Source: Coptis chinensis
Taxonomy: Eukaryota; Streptophyta; Magnoliopsida; Ranunculales; Ranunculaceae
Assembly: GCA_015680905.1 (NCBI GenBank)
Contig: CM027382.1
Location: 9,893,501-9,957,500, forward strand
Direction: 5' to 3'
DNA: 64,000 nt
The position numbers and the translations under genes are program-made. Of this stretch, positions 46,601-58,600 are shown piece after piece; position 1 is the first letter of the stretch, and each line of letters starts with the position of its first letter. The notes below the pieces were generated by a model, which worked only from the letters and a program-made list of their open reading frames with translations, was not told where the DNA came from and did no database searches.

Positions 46601-49600
46601 GCATATCCAAACTTCCAACAATCCGGATCCCCTTCCAACTGCTAGAAGCACTTTCCCCAGAGATTCTGCAGGTGCAGTAAGAGAAAGTACAGACACTGGG
46701 GTAGAAGTAGCAGGTGTCACCTAAAAGGAATGTAGATATGTCAAAACATTATGCTTTTCCCTGATTGATATAAATTGCACATTATCTTCGATAATATTGA
46801 AGTGTACTATTGAAAACTTCTCACCTCCATCAATAAGCGTATGGATGAACAGTTCAATTCTGATGAAGTGAGCAACTCTTCAGTATCTACCTCCCAGATC
46901 TTCAGACTAACAACGGAGAGAGAGATAAAGTGAGAAAGCTATTTAGTACAAATTAGAACATCATATTAAATGGAAATTCCAACTGTTAAAAGGGTTCTCT
47001 CCTCCTAGACAGCAGGGTAAGTAGTTGACTTCTAGTCCGTCTTCTAAAAAAGAATATAATTTTTTTTTGGGAGAACTTTATACAGCAGGAAAATTGAAAC
47101 TACTTTAAATTTAGTCTAAACAAGTAAAACTCCGGTTGTTTAATCAAAACTAGAAGCACAACATTTTCACTAGTAACTGTGTGACATCTTTTGTTAAGGA
47201 AAAAGTGAACATAACAAACAAAAATTTAGTTACGAAAAGTATTAAGGTCAAATATTAATCAGATAAACTGGCATACCTAACTCACCTCCCATCAGAACTC
47301 CCGGTAGCTAAAACAACCTGTGATATAGAACTATTGATAGCAAAAATTTCCCAGCAGATTGCAGTAATCCATCCGTTATGAGCCTGAAGGAGGCCCACAT
47401 GGATGACATCAACATGAACCCCATTTTGCACAATAGAGTAGCTTTGTGGCTCATGGATTCTCCAAAAAGATATTTTACCCGACTTTCCTCCAACAGACAA
47501 CAAAGAGAAATAATTGGGCAAGCTATTCATATGAGTGGAATCAGTTTCAAGTGATAACCGCAACACTGGTGACCAAGCAACGATAGTAGATGATAGCATT
47601 GCATTCAAAGAGACATACTGTCTTGCGCTAATCTGTGGGCAAGAACCACTTTCACTTTTTTTCTTGCTGGATTTTCCTTCAAACTGTGACACTGAAAAAC
47701 AACGGCGTGTAATGTTTTCTCTCAACCTTTTTGATTTCAACTCTACTACCTGGGTGGTACATAAAAGTTAGAGACTAACTTGACATTTGACATGATTCAG
47801 TAAATGGAAGCTCTAAACTGAAATCGACAAAGAACAGATAGTGTGCCTTGATAAGAAACAACATACCTCTTCTGACTCTAAATCTTGCAAATTCATCTTG
47901 AGAAGAGTAACCTCCCATGAATTCAGGCTGCGATTCCATGATGGCGCCAATCTAATGGACCTAGAATCTAATGTCACACAATTATCCTCACCTGTGATAA
48001 CCCCAAAAAGAAGGTTCTATTAAGTATTACGGGATCATCTGAATATAAGAGAAACATTTACGAAATAGAAATAAAAATTAGGAGCTTTATGCATCTTAAT
48101 AAGCTTCATACACAGAGTAGAAAGTATAAACTCCGAATAAGCACAATAGAAAATGGCAAAATGTAGAGAACCGACAATAGTTGCATATAGCATGAGAGGT
48201 GTATTCCAAAATTAAGGCATACCCAGTTAATCAATTCGATTTTCTAAACTGAAAATGGTGTCTGTTTGGGTAATGACTCACACAAACACACCAATGATCT
48301 CGTTGGAGAGGTTGATAGAGAGTGAAAGAGACTGTACCACCAATGGCTGCCTACGTATCCAAATTGTTCTCTGGAATCAAGTCTCAAAAATGCACGTAGT
48401 TCTTTGTTTGAAATGATTGTTGGGTATTTATAGGAATCTCATTGCTAAAAATACCCCTTTCTTATTTGACGAGATATTTCCCTCTTTGTATAAAATCTTT
48501 CCAAAAGCTTCATATGGACAAAATCCCTTGACATATCTCCAGACCTGCTATATATAACTTGGGTGTCATATTAGTGGGCAGTGTCATTGCTCCAATAGAG
48601 GGCATGCCCGAATACCACATTAGTAGACAAGCGGGACTGCCACAGTAGCGGGTAAGCAAGCCCGTCTCATTAGTGGGCGGCTCTTATAGTGGTACCCCAT
48701 GATGGTCGTTCGTAGGGGTACAAGTACAGTGGTACATACACCGCCCCCTCTTTGCCGGATGGAATTCGTTCCTTGCGGCGAAGAATAGACATCATATTAC
48801 TATAAAAGAATGAAACAAACAATTTCTGCGATGCCACGCTAATAACTTAGTTAAGGTACTTAACTTAGAATGCTTTGAATTAAGTGTCGATCGTGCACAA
48901 CCTCTTTTATAATGAAGAACACCTAGGTGATAATGTAAAATTTGGGAAACGAAAATTTCATTTTGTTGATAGACCACGATAAACCGGTTTGCATTTATAT
49001 AGTCATTCCGCTTGATTGCTATGTGATTTGTGATGAGTGGGGTAAGGTATTGTAAATGCTAACCCCACGATTTTCCTGGTGCGTGGGTTAAGATATTGCA
49101 TATGCAAGTCCCGTGACTTCTTGATGCGTGGAGTAAGGTGTTGCGACGCCCTGAAACTCCGCGACTTTGTGATGCGTGGAGTAAGGTTTTGCAAACACAA
49201 ACTCCGCGACTTTTGATCGTGGAGTAAGGTTTTGCAAACGCCAAACTCCACGACTTTTAATCGTGGAGTAAGGTTTTGCAAACGCAAACTCCACGACTTT
49301 TGATCGTGGAGTAAGGTTTTGCAAATGCAAACTCCGCGACTTTTGATCGCGTGGAGTAAGGTTTTGCAAAAGCGCAAACTCCACGACTTTTGATCGTGGA
49401 GTAAGGTTTTGCAAAGCGCCAAACTCCACGACTTTTGATCGTGGAGTAAGGTTTTGCAAACGCGAAACTCCACGACTTTTGATGCGTGGAAAGATTTTGC
49501 AAACGCAAAACTCAAATTTGTGTAGGTTAAATACCAACCTCACCTAAACTAAGGTGGTGGTGGTGAACTAGAGTGTTTTCTTTGTACATTGCTTTTGAGG

Positions 49601-52600
49601 AATTTATATACAACGTTTTGAATGGAAGTCAAATATGGAAGAATGAAATTTTATTGATGATTTGAAATTTGAAACAACATAGCTAGTCCGCTCATGGAAA
49701 AACACTAAGGAGTCACTCGAAGCTACCAATTTGTACTAATGGGAAACCAATTTAACGATAGAAACGCCTAAGATGGAGCGCATTCCATGGTTTCGGGAGA
49801 GGGTTCGAAATTGTCAAGGAAATATGCACCCTTAGAGGCGCGATGCGGTCAATGATAAGAGGTCCTTCCCGTTTTAAGCCTAGCTTCCCCGATGATCTTT
49901 GATTGTCTACACAAGACCGGTCGTAGGGATGAAAAACTTTCAAGCCGGGCTTCTTGTCATATTGCTTCTTCATTGTGCTTGGTAATGGAGGAGACGAGCA
50001 ATACTTTCCTCAGCAAGACTTCATCTAGATTGGCCTTTGAATGAGCTACTAATTAAATCATTATGGCCATCATTTAAAGCAGCGGTCGCGGATTAGTCTC
50101 GAAGAAAATTTCCGTGGGTAATACCGCTTCTCCATACCCGGGTTAAATGGTGACATTCTGTCGAAGCTTTGGAGTTGTTCTATAATGCCATAGAACGGTA
50201 CTGGTAACTCCCTTGTCCACTTGCCTTTAGCCTGTTAAGTCGACGTTTGAGGATTGCTAAGATGGATTTATTTGTCGCCGGCCCGCCCATTTGCTTGGGG
50301 GGTGATAGGTGCGTAAAAAATTCTTTCTAGCACAAAGCCCGTATTTCTTACGCATCAAATTGTTTTCCATTGTCGATATTAACTTCGTAGGGGATACCAA
50401 ATCGGCAAATTATATCCTTCCATAGGAACCGGATTTGACGTCCGAAGCTTGTATGTGCACCAAAGGTTGTATACGCCCACTTGGTAAAAATAATCAGTAG
50501 CTATGAGGAAAAGCGAACATTCCCCGAGCTCTAGGTAGGGGCCCAATGATGTCTAAACCCCATTTTGCAAATGGCCATAGTGAAAAATCGGGTGTAGCTT
50601 GGTGGAAAGAGTACCCAAATGATAGTGTTTTACGACAAAGGAATACATGTCTCAAAATGTTTTTCGATCCAATTGCATATGAGGCCACCAATATCCTTGT
50701 GTCATTGCCTTATGAGCCAAACTTCACCACCGAATGATTTCCGATATCCCCTGCATGGATTTCTTTCTAGCACGTAAATCCTTCTGTTTGTGAGACACCT
50801 CGGCATAGGAGACAATGAATTACCTTTCTGTACAATTCGCGAGTTCCCATGAAGATACTGATATAAACTTCCATGAGTCTCTTTTGGCGTTATCTCGATC
50901 GATCTTGGGTTCCGAAGGGACTATGCCATTGTGTAGAAATGCAATGATCGGTGTGCCAATCGTCGATGTTTGCCACGACATTTGGGTAAGTGAAGTTGTC
51001 GGGCTCTTACGCAATTCCGTTGTCACCTTGATCGTTACTTTTCGGGTATAGAGTTCCGATGCATCATTTTCTTGAAGAGTCTTATTTCTATCTTTTCCCA
51101 TTCAGGCTTGTCTTGTGGGGGAATATCATACTTCCTTTTCCTCGTTATTGACAACATTAATGTCCGATGGTAGATGTTCCCTATCCATATAGAAAAAGCA
51201 ACATACGCGTTGATGTAGATGTCCGCGAGTTGTTCTGGGGACAAGTCAATGCTTCGGTCTTCTTTGAAATCAACGTTAACTTGTCTTGGTCCATCAATGT
51301 CTCATGGCGATGGATAGATATGCTAAAGGCGCCCGCGATGTCGAACATCATTCCTAGGCCTTTGTATAATCGGATGGTTTCAAACCGGTGAGCAAGTCCG
51401 TGAATTAAGTCTAGGTATGCTTGCCATTTTATCGTCTCGGGCTTCAAAGAGCGGGAGAATTGCCCCCCACCAACCGTGAGTCGGTGAAAATTTGTAATTT
51501 TCGAACTCCTAAGTCCAAAAGTCAATATGCATTCGCATTACATGATGACTTCATATTACGCTACATTATTGGAGGCCTTGAACCCAAAACTAACCGAAAG
51601 TGCTCCATGGTTGATTTATCCGGCTTGATAAAAACACATCCTAATCCGTGAGCGGATTTGTTGTGTGAGCCATCCGTGTAAACAATCCATAAATCGGATG
51701 AAGGGTGCGTATGCTTTGGCGGGGCTTCCCCAACTACTATAGCCGTTTAAAGCTATAGATCTGCTGCCTGGTCGACTTCGGGAACAAAATCGTCGATAGG
51801 GAAATCTGCCATTAGGGATGCAAGTGCATGACCCTTTTACGAAATCACGAGGTTCAAAATGGATGCTATAAGCACTTAAGTAGATGTCCCATTCCAGAAG
51901 TCTACTTGATTCCCGGGCACTTCGGAAAACTTTGCGTAGAGGATATTCCGTGTATACTTTGATCGGTCTTCCTTGGAAATATGGCTTGGCGTGCCGCGGC
52001 ATGAACCAAGGCTAAAGCAATTTTTTTCAATTCTCGAATATCCGCTTTCCCGCCCGTTAGTGTTTTACTAATGAAGAAGATTGGATTTACCGTCTTCTCC
52101 ATCGATGAACAGATCCTGCACTTATCGGCAGATCAAATGACCAAATAAGCTCCAACGGGTTGCCAGAAATTTTTCACAGCCGCCAAGATTTGCGACAAGG
52201 TAGTTCTTAATTGATTGAAAGGCATTTTCCGCAATCATCATTCCACTTTGCTTTGAGTCTTTTAACGTCCGGAAAGAAAGGATGACACCGGTCCGAGTAT
52301 TTAGAGATGAAACGATTTAGTCTTTGCTAAAGTTCACGTTGAATCTCCTTTTTGTTTTTTTGGAGAGGCATGGATTGAATGGATCGGATGCGTTGCGGGT
52401 TAGCCGATGCCTCGACGAAGTCATCAAATACCCTAGAAATTTTCCCCGATATCGGTCAAAAGCACATTTCAAAGGATTTAGCCGCATGTTGAATTTGTCA
52501 ATTCAATCAAAAACCGATTGTAAGTCGAGATGATGATCGCCAATTTTACAACCATGTCATCAATGTAAGCCTCCATTGTCTTGCCCAACATATCTCAGAA

Positions 52601-55600
52601 TATGGTGTTGATCATCCTTTGGTACGTAGCCCCCGTTTTTAAACCAAAAGGCATAACTTGGTAACAAAAATCCCTTGGTGATTGAATGCAGATTTTTCTT
52701 GGTCTTTAACAGCTAGCGGGATCTGGTGGTATCGAATCGCATCCATAAATGATAAGCGTGGGTAGCCGGGCGTGGCATCTACCAATTCGATATTCGTGGA
52801 AGAGGTAGGGATGAATCGGGCAAGCTTTGTTAAGGTTCGTAGACCTTTGCAACCACGTTAGACAACCACCGCGGATATGAAACCGGGTCATGAACCGAGT
52901 TGAAAGTAACCATCAATTTCCTCTCGACTTTGAGTTTTCTATCCGGGCCATGCGCTGGTTTAATTCCATGGTTCCATGTCAAGTGTGTGGCATGCAACTT
53001 CGGGTCGATCCAATCCGCTCGAGAATTCAACAAAGATCTTTTGTTTTTCCGAGGAGTGCTACCATTTCTTTTTGTTCATTTTCCGTCGGTTCGCGAAATG
53101 AAAAGTTGTTTGTCCGCCTAAATTCCCAATTTGAACTTCTAAGAGGCGGTCGATAGTCGGTGGTCCTTCATTTTGTGAACTAGCGGTTATAAATACTATC
53201 GTGGTGACGACTCGATTTAGACAACGCCATAATTCAAAATTGTATTTCCCGCATATCCGACCGGACGATATTCATCCAAGACTTTCTCGTGACAAAGCCA
53301 TCCGTCACCGCCGCACCTTACAAATTTTGTCGAGATGGGAATTTTACTTGCCGGTGAAAGGTAGAGAGACTCTGCGCCCATCTTCCAATCTCTTCCTAGG
53401 ATTGCATTAATGCGGGGACTTGCAATTCATCGGAGAAATTCAATGTCAATAGACTTGTCCATGGCATGGTTGGTAGAGAGACTCTCTTCCTACTTGGAGT
53501 TGTTCGCGGTTCGGATGATTGAGTACTTTCAGTAATTAAATTTTTCGACAAAATGCATGTTCTTGTAGCAACTTCGCAAAATGAATGACACAGAGCTTCC
53601 ATATCTATCATGATCTTGTTGAACTTCGTCATAATCCAACGAAAGCCGAGATGACGACATCATAATGAGGATGATGGGCGCCATTAGATCTCTATCACTA
53701 AAACATAGGGGACCAAGCTCATTGTTTACGAAATCCTTGACAAAATCAATGTTATTGGCGTGATAAAATTCCCCGTAAGAAACCAAACTTTGCTCGTTGT
53801 TCACACTTTTGCCTTGTTAAGTGAAACATCATTGATTTTGGCATGACCAACTAGTATGACATTGTGGCTAGTCATTGCTACATTTTGTTTCACCGTTTTT
53901 GAAAGCACAAACTCATCTAATTGTCCCTTGTCGACTAGCCTCGTATTTTTCCTTGAGGATCCTCTCTCTGTTCATGGCGAAATCATTGTGGAAGTGACAC
54001 CAAAGATTTTTGTCACGCGTGTAGACTTAGTGTTTTCGTGCAAGGGGTAATGGTGGAAAAAGTAAGTTCGTCCCTTGATCTTTTCATATATCACATTGTA
54101 CTTGGCATTTAATGGCGTGAGCTTCATTTCCTCACGAGCGTGTTAACCTTGTTGTATTCTTGTTGTGGTCCTTCCGATATGTTTTGCTTCGTTTGCCTTT
54201 ACCTTCGTTTGAGTCTTTACTCCGGAAGTCTTTGTCTCTTGAGGCTTTTGATCTAACATCTTCTCCACGTTAATGAAGCGCCTTGTTCGTGCAAACAAAT
54301 CGGATTTTGATTGTGGGGGTCCTGCATAAAGGGAGTTGTAAATTCGTTTTATCGAAATGGACTCCTTCCTTGAATGCATGAATAATCATTACGTCGGGGA
54401 CATCGGTGACCTCTGCTTGCACTTGGCGGAAACGAATTTCTGAACTTTGCCAATGCTTCATCCTTTTTTGGTGTTGAGCAAGATGTTGACATCCTTGGGG
54501 CGTGTCCAATTATGCTTAAACCGATCGTGAACCGGTTTGCTAATTCTGAAATGACGCGATAGATTGAGCCGGCAAGCTGGAAAGCCAACGTAGATTCTCC
54601 TTTTACGTAGACGGAAAAAGTTTGCAAGGGGTCATCTTTTGCCATAGAATTACCACCGCTTTTAAACTCCATAACATGATCGTTTGGGTCTCCTCCTCGC
54701 CGTTGAACGTAGGAAGGTCCGGTTGTTTGAATCCTTTCCTCGATGCTCTTTGGAAATCTCCGGCGACATCTTCATTTCTTGCAAAAGGTCTTTCCATCGT
54801 CTTCGGTGACACCCAATTAGTCATTGTTTTCTTGATGATGTCTTTGATTTGTTGTTCAATGGTGCACAACTTCTGACTTGAGGAGTAACTTCACTAATCT
54901 CACGGTGTTGTGCCCCAGTTGTTGCTTGCTTTTTTGGCGGTTCCTTGGGAACGCTGAACTGTCTGCCGATAAAAGCGGGCTAGCCGGCCGAACCGGGGAC
55001 CCATTTCTTTGGTGTGGCCATATTCGGGTTTAACCTTTCTCAGATCGGTTTCGCTTTGCATTCAAGCCATGTCTAAGGTCATGCTGCAATTCGCTCTCGA
55101 GGTCCCGATCTTGGCGTCCGAAAGATTTCGTCTTATGGTGGATGTTGTCCACCTTTACGATCGCTTATGATCAACATTCAATGATCTTGTCATGTTATGA
55201 CCACTTATCGCTAGTGTTGTTGGTATTTCGATATCCGGATCGCCTTTCTTGAATGGGATGAATGTCCGCTTGACCATGCTCGTGGGGGCGGTTTCGATGG
55301 ATCGGGATGTCAAATTGTAGTCGGTTGGATACACTCCGATTTTCACGGATCACGGGAGCTCTTTGCGGTGTGGAAGATCAAAGATCATCGTCATCCCTTT
55401 GTAAAGTCTAGTTGCTTCCGCAAGTAAATGCTCCTTCTCTCTTACGAACCTCGGCGACGCAAAGATTTAACGGCATGTCTTCATCTCCTATCTTCATGTT
55501 ATCCGGATCTACCGTTTGCATTTGTAACGTCTAGATCTTGAAGGTGAGTTCTTGGAGCCCGATGTCGGACGTCTAGATCACGGGTTGTCGCGGGCACCGG

Positions 55601-58600
55601 GAGTTGAAAAGGCTGATCTTGGCAGATCTATTGCATTCTATCACCTCCTCGATTGATTAGTATTCCGGATTTTCGCCTTGTTGTTGTTGTTGTGTTCTTG
55701 CATTCTTGTTTTCTACCTTGTAGTTTTGCCATTAATGGTGCTTGGAAGAAGGAACGTGGAAGAGGGCCCGTCAATAAGGACCACGGGGCGGTTATTATGT
55801 TTGGGTAATGACTCACACAAACACACCAATGATCTCGTTGGAGAGGTTGATAGAGAGTGAAAGAGACCGTACCACCAATGGTAAAAATTATCCAAATTGT
55901 TCTCTCGAATCAAGTCTCAAAAATGCACGTAGTTCTTTGTTTGAAATGATTGTTGGGTATTTATAGGAATCTCAAAAAAATACCCTTTCTTATTTGACGA
56001 GATATTTCCCTCTTTTGTATAAAATCTTTCCAAAAGCTTCATATGGACAAAATCCCTTGACATATCTCCGGACACGCTATATATAACTTGGGTGTCATAT
56101 TAGTGGGCGTGTCATTGCTCGAATAGAGGGCATGCCCGAATACCACATTAGTAGACAAGCGGGACTGCCACAGTAGCGGGTAAGCAAGCCCGTCTCATTA
56201 GTGGGCGGCTCTTATAGTGGTACCCCATGATGGTCGTTCGTAGGGGTACAAGTACAGTGGTACATACAGTGTCCATGGTAACATAACCTGACCTGAATGC
56301 AGCTACGAACATTGAACATGCAACTAATCTCATTAAGAGCAGGCAATGGTGCATAAAAGCTAAGCACCCTAAGGCACCACAAATAAAAGCTTGCTACTGG
56401 GAAACTCCTAGAACTAGTGTCATTAAGATTAATTGTGATGGAGCATCAAGGGGGAAACTCCATAATTAGCAACAATAGGAGCAACTTTTAGAAATTCAGA
56501 AGGTGACTTTAACCTTGTGATGTGGAGGAAAATAGGAGTCAACACCAACTACATGGCGGAGTGTTCGGCGATTCTTGAGAGTTTAGAAGTGGCATTGACT
56601 AAGGGATGGACAAGAGCATGGATTGAATCTGATTCAAGTTCAGCAGTTCAAGACTTCAAGAATGGCAACTTACCATGGCAGATGAAACAGAGATGCAGAC
56701 AACGCAAGAAGAAAATTCAAAGTTGTTTATAACCAGTATATGGAGAGAGTCGAACACATCAGCAGACAAGGCTGTAAACTACATGTTTCAAATGAATTGC
56801 AACAGAGTTTTCTTGTTTGAGGGTAGACCAAACAGAGTTTTAAATTTTAATACTCCATTTGGAATTTCTCTATGTTCTTGCACGTGGAGCCGAATATTAA
56901 ACAGACTGAAGACAAGCATTGGCCGCATGTGAGGTTCACAGTCTCAAAACATTTAGTCCTCCACCAGGACATCGATTTTGTTTTATCTGCAAATCTAGAA
57001 TTCCTCTTTAGCTACTCAGCGTCTCAGCCCCATTGTAAACAACGACTAAAGAGGAAAGCCTTCTCCTGCCCTTGGAAAATAATGGCTGGGTTCCCAACTT
57101 CCCATGTTCACTCGTTGCATTAGAAGGCAGTCCTTCTGAAGATTGTGTGATAGTTACTTCCCATGCAAACTGCGGGAACTGTTTGTGTGTGTTGTTAGGG
57201 ATGGGGGTGGGGGTGGGGGTGAGGGAGAATGGGATAGGCCCGGATCAGGATTATAACTAGCCATCAGCTGATGGGTCCTGGTTATATTGTTACGTATAGT
57301 CTCTAGAACTAGTGAGTCAATATATGAGAAAACAGTAACCAACTTCAATTTCATAATCAAGTAAATAGTTAGGCTAAACCTTACCAGAAAGTTTCACCAA
57401 AAGACCATTCTCATTACAACCCACAAATAAGCCCTCCCTCCATCTGCACATTCATGTATCAATAACTCATATTGAGTAAACCGAACAGCATATATGATAT
57501 ATATAAGCTTATAATTGGTACTTTATTTCTTTAATCAAATAAAAAAGAAGAAGCAAAACTTGACCTATGAAATTCATTGTCTTGCTAATGGACTAATGGC
57601 TGAATCATTAAAACCACTACAGCCGGGACTGACACCCAGTTCGAAGGCAGCTATCAGCTTCTAGTTGTTAAAATTTGTGGGCGTTACCGTTACCAGAGAA
57701 GACAGTGGTTTAAAAACAGACAAAAGAAACCGCTTAAGTAACGAAATTTGAAAAACCAAAAGACAAAAGGAGAAACTGAAAACTCCATTAACTTCTCCTT
57801 CCATGTCGAGGAAAACATTAATCCAAAAAGAAAAATATCAATGGTGTTTAAGAATACAAGCTATATTTAAAGTTTTAAACAGATAAGTACAAGGTTAGAA
57901 AGATAGTATAAGATTGCTTATTCCATATCCAGGAGATCCTTTTTGTATCTGGATTGATAGGCTGTGTTTTTAGCTGGGTTAACTAGACTCATTTGGACAT
58001 ACTTTTCCTTTTAGTTTCATGTGCCTCCAGTTACCTTAACCTACTTTGTCTTTAATGAAACTTTCTATCATCATTAAAAATAACAACATTATAATTGAAT
58101 AATTAGGTACTGGCTAATTACTCAAGTGTGAATATAATCCTCTTCAATTATATTCATATACTATCTTTCAATTATCAAAAAAAGAAGAAAAAAAAATCGG
58201 ACTAAGGATACACCTCACACAAATAACTTTCTGACAGTGTTGGTTTTATATGACCTTTGGATTCACTATTCAATTATTGTGTGCCATCCTTGTGCAAAGA
58301 CAAAGCTAATCTTAACTGTGGTTTTCCAATTTTTAGTAGGCCTCCAAAGAGAGCATTTACATTCACCACATACAAACTTTAAAGTACATCATTGAAAGGC
58401 TCAGAAAATAAAAGTTTACAACCCATTCAGAAGACATACAATTGATCAACAGAAAGAAACAGAAAGTTTTAATGAGAATACAATATATCATCTTGATGTA
58501 CTGTAGAATAACCCTCTCAAAGTTATTTGAAGTTGGGCAGTTTTTGTTTTCTACCTCCCTCAGTCAAACTGAAATTTCATAAGTGGATGAATGTTTGTCA

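Larger units (their letters stand above)
48263..56268 (-). mobile_element. Complete Ty3/gypsy LTR retrotransposon in intron 10 of the TFIIIC-subunit gene
   Basis: Two LTRs (48263-48740 and 55798-56268), both TGTTTGGGTAATGACTC to GTGGTACATACA, are flanked by a perfect 5-bp duplication GTGTC (48258-48262 and 56269-56273). Sense is minus: the polypurine tract AAAGAGGGGGCGG abuts the left LTR (48741-48754), and gag, RT, RNase H and integrase remnants read leftwards in that order. The LTRs differ at few positions by eye, so the insertion should be fairly young, yet the coding region is full of stops and frame slips. The element lies in the same orientation as the host gene. Confidence 0.9.

Noticed and set aside
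49021..49510. CRISPR-like array of regular short repeats
   Set aside because: The repeats are directly abutting without unique spacers, lie inside a plant gypsy element, and the genome is eukaryotic.
49003..49543. Repetitive open frames of 150-170 codons over the hairpin array
   Set aside because: The unit length of 43-47 bp is not a multiple of three, and three overlapping frames are open only because the repeat lacks stops; there is no sign of selection on a protein.
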